NCBI GenBank assembly: GCA_002683405.1
Contig: NYTH01000037.1
Location: 48,174 to 112,173 of the forward strand
Reading direction: 5' to 3'
DNA: 64,000 nt
From: Salinisphaeraceae bacterium
GTDB lineage: Bacteria; Pseudomonadota; Gammaproteobacteria; Nevskiales; Salinisphaeraceae
How positions within the stretch are numbered: position 1 is the stretch's first letter; every line of letters starts with the position of its first letter. The position numbers and the translations under genes were made by a program. The notes beneath the pieces were generated by a model that ran no database searches, had not been told where the DNA came from, and worked only from the letters and a program-made list of their open reading frames with translations. Below, piece after piece: positions 57,352 to 64,000 of this stretch.

Positions 57352-59333
57352 ATGAGGTCGTAGAGGGGAGCCGGGTTGAGGTTTTCGGTGATGAGTACGA
57401 AGTGTGCCACATCGACGGTAGAAGGCTGCGGCTCGCGGCTGTGGCCGGAGGACAATCTAAGTATTTCGATCGTGTGAAGTTGGCGGCGCTTTTCGCTGCT
57501 GAGACCGCGAGAATAATTTACAAGCCGCCGAATAATCGCGGCAGTGAGCGGTCATTTTTGACCTTTTCGGATGAACAGGTGCGAAAGGCGCTCTGGCGCC
57601 GCGACTGCATCGTATACATCGATAAACAGTTGGGGCCGCGCTGGGGCAAGGAGAAAGTGGAGAAGCTCTTACAGTCTTGCGATCTCGAATGGAGAGATGA
57701 TGCAGCACGTTCCTACGCCTCAGTAATGAGGTGGCGCAAGATGTATCGTGAGGCTGACGAGTCATTGACGGCTTTAATGTCGAGAGAAGATGAGCGTGGT
57801 CCGCGTGATAAACGATTCCCGCCTGAGGCTTGGGAATTATTCATTGAAACATTAGCGGCATTCGCAGCAAACCCCAGGAATCTAAAAGCAAAAACAATCC
57901 GGCAAGCTTTTATAACAAAGGCATTGTCGCCAGATTTTGACGATATTGTCTTTTCAAGCGACGGAAAACCACCGTCACCGCGAACGATAAATCGATGGCT
58001 AAATCAGTCCGATCTATTAGTTCGCTTGACTGCGAAGTGCGGCGCGAAGAAAGCGAAGAAGCTCTTGCGTGCTGCGGGAAGGTCTACAGAATTAGCTGAG
58101 ACTTTTTCATTTCTTCAAGCCGACGGCAACCTGATGGATATTCTAATTATTGATCCTGACACTGGTGAAGTAGTCGGTAGAGCTTACCTAACGGTTATCT
58201 TCGACCCCATTTCCAGTTGTGTTGTCGCATTCTTTATTTCGTGCGCTCCATTTTCTGCATGCACGATTCTGGCAACTCTCCGCCAGGCTATTACGAGTCC
58301 GGAGGACCCAACCACGAGCCCACGCGGCGTCCCTAAGACCCTGGTGATCGATAACGGCAGCGACTACATTTCGAACGCTTTGAGGCTCTCGTGCTTCAAA
58401 CTCGGGTTAGAGATAAGGTGTTTGCGAACGGGAGATCCAAACGGGAAAGCGGAAATTGAGCGTTTTTTCCGAGAGGTCGGCGAATTTCTGCACGATTTGC
58501 CGGGAACAACGTGGTCCAACCCTCAAGAACGCGGCGATTACGAGAGCGAGAATCTTGCCTGTGTCACGTTGGACATGTTGAGGACGGGTGTCAGCAGGTG
58601 GATCGAAATCTACCACCGAGACGACAGAGGTGAGAAAAGAAGGACGCCCCTAGCGTTGTGGAACGAATTTTTACGTTTGAACGGCGAGCCAACGACGTAC
58701 TCCGCGGAGGAGGCGGATATTCTATGCCGCCGGCAGGTCAGTGCAACAGTAGTTTCCGGTCGCGTTCGCAACAATTTTCTGTTTTGGAAATCACATCTTC
58801 TGCGAGAATCAGAAGTTCTTTGCCGCGAGCAAAAGAAAAAACTGCAAGTTGAATTTCTTATTGATGACAGCGACCTCTCCTGCGTGTTCGCACGCATGCC
58901 GGGGTCCACACAGATTATAAAATTGGACTCGACCACACCAATTTACTGTACTGGATTGTCCTCTTTTGAGCACGATCTGATACGCGAGAGAAAGAAAGAG
59001 TTGATCAAGAAAAAAGATCATGCCATGAGCGACTTCGAGCTATACGTGGAGAGAGAGCGGCTCAGAGATGAGTTAATTGAGGAGGCGAAAACTAACAAAC
59101 GAGCGGTTCGCAGATTGGCAAGAATCAACGAATCAAAAGTTTACGAACGCCCTACTGTTCGAGAGGAAAAGACTGGGGATAAGCTTGCTGCGACACGAGT
59201 TGAGCTTCCGGATATTGAAGCTGACTCTCCTGTGACGGAAGAATTGTCGGCTTTTAAGATCCAAGATATCGCCGACGACGCGTCACTGTATAAGCGAGTT
59301 CATGTTCGCAATGTAGTTATGGGCGAATCCTAG
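57345..59333 (+). CDS. tnsB: TnsB/TniA-family DDE transposase
   Basis: A 662-residue transposase that binds the element ends and joins 3' ends to target. N-terminal DNA-binding region (~60-250), then an RNase-H-like core with Asp260 (LQADGN), Asp336 (LVIDNGSDY) and Glu372 (GKAEIERFF), a D-x35-E spacing. A beta-barrel domain and basic C-terminal tail (ERKKELIKKKDH) follow. Length is close to Tn7 TnsB (702). The stop shares one base with the tnsC GTG. Confidence 0.92.
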   Translation: MLNEVVEGSRVEVFGDEYEVCHIDGRRLRLAAVAGGQSKYFDRVKLAALFAAETARIIYKPPNNRGSERSFLTFSDEQVRKALWRRDCIVYIDKQLGPRWGKEKVEKLLQSCDLEWRDDAARSYASVMRWRKMYREADESLTALMSREDERGPRDKRFPPEAWELFIETLAAFAANPRNLKAKTIRQAFITKALSPDFDDIVFSSDGKPPSPRTINRWLNQSDLLVRLTAKCGAKKAKKLLRAAGRSTELAETFSFLQADGNLMDILIIDPDTGEVVGRAYLTVIFDPISSCVVAFFISCAPFSACTILATLRQAITSPEDPTTSPRGVPKTLVIDNGSDYISNALRLSCFKLGLEIRCLRTGDPNGKAEIERFFREVGEFLHDLPGTTWSNPQERGDYESENLACVTLDMLRTGVSRWIEIYHRDDRGEKRRTPLALWNEFLRLNGEPTTYSAEEADILCRRQVSATVVSGRVRNNFLFWKSHLLRESEVLCREQKKKLQVEFLIDDSDLSCVFARMPGSTQIIKLDSTTPIYCTGLSSFEHDLIRERKKELIKKKDHAMSDFELYVERERLRDELIEEAKTNKRAVRRLARINESKVYERPTVREEKTGDKLAATRVELPDIEADSPVTEELSAFKIQDIADDASLYKRVHVRNVVMGES

Positions 59334-60310
59334 TGACTGTGGCGTCTCTAGAGTCCCAGATTGCATCGCTAACCACCGAGTTACGTCTATCCACGCCGAG
59401 CCAGGAGCGCATCGTGGGTAAGCTGAGCACAGTGGTGAAAATAGCTCAGCATGCCAACGAGCCAATGGGCTGCATGGTATGCGGAGATGCTGGCGTTGGA
59501 AAAACCACCATCGCTCAGGCGCTGATCCAGTTGTTCGGAACCGGCGAATCTCGTAGGCCGGGCTACTATTCGCATTCTGTTGGCAGTTATTACGTACGAG
59601 TGCCGTCTCCGGTTTCGGTGGGGCATTTATGCAGTGACATGCTCAGAATGCTGGGGGATTATTCACCGGATTCGGGGACTGTTCCTCGCCGAACGGCGCG
59701 CCTTACTCGGTTGATTGGAGAGGTTCGACCATATTTTATTGTTCTCGATGAGATTCAACATCTGTTTCGCGAAATGGCGGCTAGCAAAAGGCCTGTCGTT
59801 AGGGATTGGCTCAAGAATTTGGTGGACCAAACCGCAGTTCCGTTCGTGCTGGTCGGTAACGACCATGTTAGAGAATTTTTGGATGAAGATGGTCAGTCAT
59901 ACAGGAGATTTGACACCCAAATCGTCGTCCGTACGCTGAACGCTTCAATACATGAAGAATTGGAGGAGTTTCAGAAATTCGTAGCCTCTTATGGCCAGTT
60001 GATAAACCAGCAATTCTGTCTCGACAGCGAAGTCGACTATAAAAAGAAGGATTTTGCACTGGCCCTCTACTCTCTTACAGGCGGAAATCTGTCAGCAATA
60101 CGCTCGGCTTTTCAAAAAGCCTTAATAAATTCCCATTTAGACGGCCGGCTTGTGGGAGGCAACTTGAGCGCAGTTGACTTCCAGGGGTTGCATCAAGACA
60201 TCTATTTCTCAAAATATCGAGTTATTGAGAATAATCCTTTCGAAAAGCGCGATCGCTGCATTTACGATCAAATCATTGCGGAACTTGAAAAAGGCAATGC
60301 GGTATGTTGA
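59333..60310 (+). CDS. tnsC: TnsC/TniB-family AAA+ regulator
   Basis: A 325-residue ATPase linking target selector and transposase. Walker A is GDAGVGKTTIAQAL (51-64), Walker B YFIVLDEIQHLF (134-145), with sensor region VPFVLVGND. Start is GTG in a 1-base overlap with tnsB; it overlaps tniQ by 7 bases. The size lies between TniB (~300) and Tn7 TnsC (555). Confidence 0.9.
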   Translation: MTVASLESQIASLTTELRLSTPSQERIVGKLSTVVKIAQHANEPMGCMVCGDAGVGKTTIAQALIQLFGTGESRRPGYYSHSVGSYYVRVPSPVSVGHLCSDMLRMLGDYSPDSGTVPRRTARLTRLIGEVRPYFIVLDEIQHLFREMAASKRPVVRDWLKNLVDQTAVPFVLVGNDHVREFLDEDGQSYRRFDTQIVVRTLNASIHEELEEFQKFVASYGQLINQQFCLDSEVDYKKKDFALALYSLTGGNLSAIRSAFQKALINSHLDGRLVGGNLSAVDFQGLHQDIYFSKYRVIENNPFEKRDRCIYDQIIAELEKGNAVC

Positions 60311-62403
60311 TCCCTTATCCTCAAAAAAATGAGTCTCCGTTCAGCGTGTTAATGCGGGCCGCTTCGGCAAATGGGTGGGAAAAACTTTCGACATTGCTGA
60401 GGACAGTCCTGGGTGTTGCAACGGACTCTCAACAGCTCATTGAATCAAGATTAGCCACGGAACGGACTGTTCGGGACCTCTATCAGAACCTCGGCATACC
60501 GATTCACAAAGGCTTAATTTACAAGCCGGCTGGCTTGCCTGCGCGAACAAGCTGTACTTGGCATGGACTTGCGGTGCCAAATGCACACATCCGTCGTTGG
60601 ATAGCCCCATTGTGTCCAGCTTGTGTTAGTGAGGATGAAGAGCCATACCTCAGAACGGATTGGGATCATGTTCTCGCTGTCAGTTGCCGAATTCACGAAG
60701 TCGCTCTGTTATTCGATTGTCCGTGGTGTAACAGCGTTCTCACCAGAGATCGATTGAATGTTGCGATGTGCGAATGCGGATTCGATCTCGGGAAGGCCAA
60801 AACTCGGCACTCCAGTTGCCACGACAGCAAACTGATAGTCCAGGCTGAAGAGCAAGTCAATTCAGAACTGTTGCCCGCGGTTGTGGCGTTAGCCGCGGAT
60901 TTGGAAAGCCTAAAGCAAAAAAAAATCTGCAAGGTAGAGAATTCAGTTTCTTCGGCCTGTGCTATTGCCCTGCAACGTTTGAGGGTATCCGAAGCACTGG
61001 AGAGAGTGGGTTCGCCCAACCAAACCTTATTGTCGACGAGGATACTGTTACAGAATCTGCTGTGCTTGGATTCAGATGAAGCGCGCAAGCTTAGTGGTCA
61101 AGTATTAGCAGAATTAGATGCTGCTGGTATGCGAAGTTTCGGCGGTTCAGCCGACATTGACCTTACGCCGATGGTTACATTCACAGACTGTATGAAGATT
61201 TTGGGAACCGGAGAGCAGTTCACAAAACGAATTATCGAAGGTGGCATCCTTCGCGCACAAGAGGGTCGAAATAAGCGTCGTTCCGCTACATGCTTAGATG
61301 ATCTAAATAAGCTTTTGCTACAGCTTGAAGAGGCTTTTTTAGGAAATTCGATTAAGTCTATGAAGGACTGCCGCTTGGGTGCAGAGAAATCATGGGTGGG
61401 CACGAATGCTAATTTCGGACTTGCCGCCATTCTCGATCGCACCGCGGCAATTAGAAGTTACAAGCTCGAGTCCGGCATTAAGGGAATGACTTTTAGTTTA
61501 CCGATAAGGCCGGGTAAGCAATTCGCTGGATACGTCGATGTAAAGGAGTTGGCCAATCGTGCTAAGTGCCACGCCGAAAATATACGGTTCTTAGTGAAAA
61601 TCGGATTTTTCCAGGGCGTAATTCAGCACGGAACAAAGTATTTTATCGATAAGGAAGAAGCTAAGAAGTTCTGCAACGAATTTGTATTCGCGGGCGTTTT
61701 AGCAAAATCGATAGATGAAAACCCAACAAATTTCGCTGAAAAATTGAGGCATTGGGGAATCACGCCAGCATCTGGGCCTGATGTTGACGGCGGGTTAACC
61801 TATCTATTTCGACGGTGTGATACTCAGGCCATAGATCTAAAGTCGGTAGCTAGGACAAAACGATACGCGACGCGAACCGGAAGAAAAAAAGCCTCCCATG
61901 TTGCTCCGACTATGCCCGGACTTTCGCTTTCGGATGTTTCCAAAGGGCTCAGCTGTTCAGTAGGCGAGTGTATCCAACTACTGGACGCCGGATACCTTGA
62001 ACGAGAGCCGTCCCCGCTGCGGCGGGTTTTCGTATCAAGTAAGAGCTTTGATGAATATCGGTCGGAGCTTGAATCACCGCAGTGGGTTAATGTCGATGAT
62101 GCTGCTGCCGAAATGCTTGAGACGGCCAATGAATTTCGACGTCGTTGGGTGATGACTGGGCTTATCGAAAGCCGGAATTTAATTCTGAAACGGCAAGTCT
62201 CACGGCGAGATCTTGTAGCGGTAAAGCGCCTGAAGCGGAACTATGTCATCGGCAGTGAAGCAGGTAGATTGCTTGGATCACATCGAACCCATATGTCGAA
62301 TCAGGCGAGAATAGGCTTCGCCACTGAGGGGACGCTGTTGGGAGTTAAAGAGAGTTTGCGGATCTACCGACGTGACGCGCTCCCAGCAACAAATGAGGAT
62401 TAA
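60304..62403 (+). CDS. TnsD/TniQ-family target selector
   Basis: A 699-residue TniQ-domain protein. N-terminal PYPQKNESPFSVLMRAA is the TniQ opening. Two zinc knuckles follow: CPAC (104-107) with CRIH (128-131), and CPWC (139-142) with CEC (156-158). The long C-terminal part contains at least two winged-helix-like segments. This size is typical of TnsD-type, site-specific selectors rather than short TniQ partners of CRISPR-guided elements. The target site is unknown. Last gene of the tns operon. Confidence 0.85.
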   Translation: MLIPYPQKNESPFSVLMRAASANGWEKLSTLLRTVLGVATDSQQLIESRLATERTVRDLYQNLGIPIHKGLIYKPAGLPARTSCTWHGLAVPNAHIRRWIAPLCPACVSEDEEPYLRTDWDHVLAVSCRIHEVALLFDCPWCNSVLTRDRLNVAMCECGFDLGKAKTRHSSCHDSKLIVQAEEQVNSELLPAVVALAADLESLKQKKICKVENSVSSACAIALQRLRVSEALERVGSPNQTLLSTRILLQNLLCLDSDEARKLSGQVLAELDAAGMRSFGGSADIDLTPMVTFTDCMKILGTGEQFTKRIIEGGILRAQEGRNKRRSATCLDDLNKLLLQLEEAFLGNSIKSMKDCRLGAEKSWVGTNANFGLAAILDRTAAIRSYKLESGIKGMTFSLPIRPGKQFAGYVDVKELANRAKCHAENIRFLVKIGFFQGVIQHGTKYFIDKEEAKKFCNEFVFAGVLAKSIDENPTNFAEKLRHWGITPASGPDVDGGLTYLFRRCDTQAIDLKSVARTKRYATRTGRKKASHVAPTMPGLSLSDVSKGLSCSVGECIQLLDAGYLEREPSPLRRVFVSSKSFDEYRSELESPQWVNVDDAAAEMLETANEFRRRWVMTGLIESRNLILKRQVSRRDLVAVKRLKRNYVIGSEAGRLLGSHRTHMSNQARIGFATEGTLLGVKESLRIYRRDALPATNED

Positions 62404-62527
62404 TCGTCGAGCACAATATTACTTGTCTCTCACTTAAGCGACCCCAATACCGTGTCGCCAGCACCGCTTGCTCCGGGTCGTCCTGAATCAGATAAAGAAC
62501 TAACACGTTCGTGTCGTTCCCAATCAT
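62404..62527 (-). pseudogene. vapC-type PIN toxin, 3'-truncated
   Basis: Starts at ATG 62527 in a 4-base overlap with the antitoxin stop. MIGNDTNVLVLYLIQDDPEQ is the classic PIN-toxin start with the first catalytic Asp. Homology fades after ~35 codons and the frame runs antisense into tniQ, so the catalytic C-terminal acids are missing. Non-functional. Confidence 0.75.
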
Positions 62528-62716
62528 TCATCCACAGCCTTATCTGCGTGCCCGATGATAGCCGTATCCATGTCGTCTATGCTTACCGGCTGGTCGGGTT
62601 TAGGCACGATGCCCTTCAGCGCCGTGACCGGCAAGGTTGCCGCGACTATCTCGTAGTGACCGGGTTCCAGTTCGATGAACTCGACCCGGTCCCCGGTTTC
62701 AACGCCCAAAGCGAGG
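62524..62716 (-). pseudogene. vapB/AbrB-type antitoxin, 5'-truncated
   Basis: Retains LALGVETGDRVEFIELEPG and a C-terminal toxin-binding tail (VSIDDMDTAIIGHADKAVDE). The N-terminal swapped-hairpin start is replaced by the IS256 inverted repeat. Coupled to the toxin fragment. Confidence 0.75.
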
Positions 62717-64000
62717 GTGTAACGAATTCTGTGTGTTGAGCCATGATGCCATCCTGAGGAGGAAGTCATGGCAAGACGCAAGCAGAGTGATTCTGTATTT
62801 TCCGACGAGCTGATCGACCAGTTACTTGAAGGCCGGGAGCATGGTGCTCACCTATTGGGCAGTGACGGCTTGGTTGGTGATCTCAAAAAACGCTTGGCCG
62901 AGCGCATGCTGGCCGCCGAGATGGACGTTCATCTGGGCGATGACGAGCAGCAAAGTGCCGGCAACCACCGCAACGGATTTTCACCCAAGACGGTGACGAT
63001 GGCCGCGTGGTGCTGGATATTCCGCGAGATCGCCACGGCCAATTTGATCCTACCCTGATTCCCAAGTACGCCCGGCGTTTTCCCCACTTCGACGACAAGA
63101 TCATTGCCTTGTATGCCCGGGGCATGAGTACGCGGGATATCCAGGCGCATATCGAGGAAATCTACGGCATCGTGGTCTCGCCCAATCTGGTTTCGGCGGT
63201 CACCGAATCGGTACTGGCCGACGCCCAGGCCTGGCAGAACCGGCCGCTGGAGGCCACGTACGCCATCGTGTATTTCGATGCCCTGCGGGTCAAAATCCGG
63301 GACCAGGCCATGGTGGCCAACAAGGCGGTGTATCTGGCCATCGGGGTGCGCTGCGATGGCGGCAAGGAAATTCTCGGACTCTGGATCGCCCCCAACGAGG
63401 GCGCGAAATTCTGGATGCGGGTGATGAGCGAGCTCAAAAACCGCGGCACCACGGATATCCTGATCGCGGTGGTGGACGGCCTCAAGGGCTTTCCCGAGGC
63501 CATAACCGCCATTTTCCCGGACACGGTGGTCCAGACCTGCATTGTCCATTTGATCCGCTATTCGCTGTGCTTTGCGTCCTGGAAGGAGCGCAAAGCTATC
63601 GCCAAGGCACTCAAGCCGATCTATGCCGCGCTGGGGGAATTCGAGCAAGGCGAATGGGGCCAGAAATACCCACCTATCGTGGCCAGTTGGCGGCGCAACT
63701 GGGAGCAGATCATCCCGTTTTTCGCCTTCTCGCCGGAAGTGCGAAAAATCATCTACACCACCAACGCCATCGAATCCCTGCACAGCCAGGTCCGAAAGAC
63801 CATTCGCAACAAGGGTCATTTCCCCAGTGACGAGGCTGCCACCAAGCTGATCTTCCTGTCGCTAAGACAGATCGAGGCCAAATGGAAACGGCCACCCAAG
63901 GAGTGGCATGCAGCCAAGTCGCAACTGACGATACAATTCGGGGAACGTTTCGTCCTGAACCACTAATCCTAAACCGGCTCACACACAGAATTCAGGACAC
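62717..64000 (+). mobile_element. IS256-family insertion sequence
   Basis: The left inverted repeat starts GTGTAACGAATTCTGTGTGT (62717) and the right repeat ends at base 64000. Read on the opposite strand it starts GTGTCCTGAATTCTGTGTGT, so the element apparently fills the window to its last base. It interrupts the antitoxin gene. Confidence 0.8.
62768..63966 (+). pseudogene. IS256-family transposase with frameshift
   Basis: Mutator/IS256-type transposase of ~400 codons. Frame one runs from ATG 62768 (MARRKQSDSVFSDELIDQLL) to NGFSPKTVT. A one-base deletion near 62998 shifts to the frame carrying GRVVLDIPRDRHGQF (read from ~63000) and the catalytic region (VYFDALRVKIRD, VVDGLKGF, TTNAIESLHSQVRK) to 63966. 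All catalytic acids persist, so the damage is recent. A programmed shift is unlikely: no slippery heptamer is seen. Confidence 0.85.

Noticed and set aside
56259..62414. TGTGCT near 56269 and AGCACA near 62414 as the two ends of a minimal tns transposon
   Set aside because: Only six bases match, no tandem binding sites lie inside either end, and the flanks show no duplication.
62990..63007. Programmed -1 frameshift in the IS256 transposase
   Set aside because: IS256-family transposases are normally single-frame and no slippery heptamer or stimulatory hairpin is apparent.

Overview
The window looks like a chromosomal stretch of a G+C-rich gammaproteobacterium. This rests on the type of its nrdA/nrdB pair, the REP-like repeats, and the copA/copB, nhaA and lpxO homologues; I cannot name the genus. 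One housekeeping locus (ribonucleotide reductase, bases 2-3998) is followed by about 60 kb of accessory DNA: a probable immunity operon, a very large metal-resistance region, insertion sequences, a small phosphoesterase/nuclease cluster and a Tn7-like transposition module.

Layout. (1) 2-3998: nrdA (5' end outside the window) and nrdB. The nrdB product has every ligand of the class Ic (Mn/Fe) radical-generating subunit and phenylalanine in place of the radical tyrosine. The 640-base gap between them holds two copies of a structured repeat module, two REP-like palindromes and a terminator. (2) 4029-11544: starting about 30 bp after nrdB are three direct repeats at two-helical-turn spacing (possible transposon end), then a tightly packed minus-strand operon of visibly lower G+C: RHH regulator, NADAR protein, SIS-HAD fusion, phosphoribosyltransferase-like protein, P-loop ATPase and a Rossmann-like protein of unknown function. 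I read this as a nucleotide-targeting immunity system related to the predicted PRTase-CE/ORC-CDC6 systems; it is the most interesting part of the window.

(3) 11833-28885, plus strand: a mer-type operator precedes a secreted Cys-rich protein and a CusCBA-like RND efflux system. Next comes a BlaI/BlaR1-type repressor/protease pair with its operator, then a second RND system (TolC, His-rich lipoprotein, adaptor, pump), DmeF and a Sel1 lipoprotein. (4) 28902-36265, plus strand: a cusA remnant, a 29-residue CPFC peptide behind a MerR-type promoter, a Cys-rich secreted protein, cytochrome c, a permease broken by a stop codon, copA, copB, a DUF411 lipoprotein, a MerR regulator and an acidic secreted protein. 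(5) 36503-38690: IS1595 and IS3 remnants joined by a complete IS481-family element. (6) 38825-51671: a frameshifted DUF4396 gene, then a minus-strand czc-type operon running from 51671 leftward (CzcI-like, czcC, czcB, czcA, PII-like, Sel1, LpxO-like, nhaA, CDF, methyltransferase, CDF).

(7) 51693-55742, minus strand: phosphatase, HAD, calcineurin-like phosphoesterase, DEDDh exonuclease, HEPN-like protein and an internally deleted second phosphoesterase. (8) 56281-62403: XRE regulator diverging from tnsA-tnsB-tnsC-tnsD/tniQ, with two operator palindromes, one lying on the tns promoter. (9) 62404-64000: a vapBC remnant cut at both ends and an IS256-family element with a frameshifted transposase.

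How it works together: three HME-RND systems, three CDF-family proteins, CopA/CopB and several periplasmic metal-binding proteins form a layered defence against copper and divalent metals. They are apparently switched by MerR-type and BlaI-type regulators. The immunity operon, the transposition module, the toxin-antitoxin remnant and the IS scars mark the region as a repeatedly rearranged genomic island downstream of nrdB.
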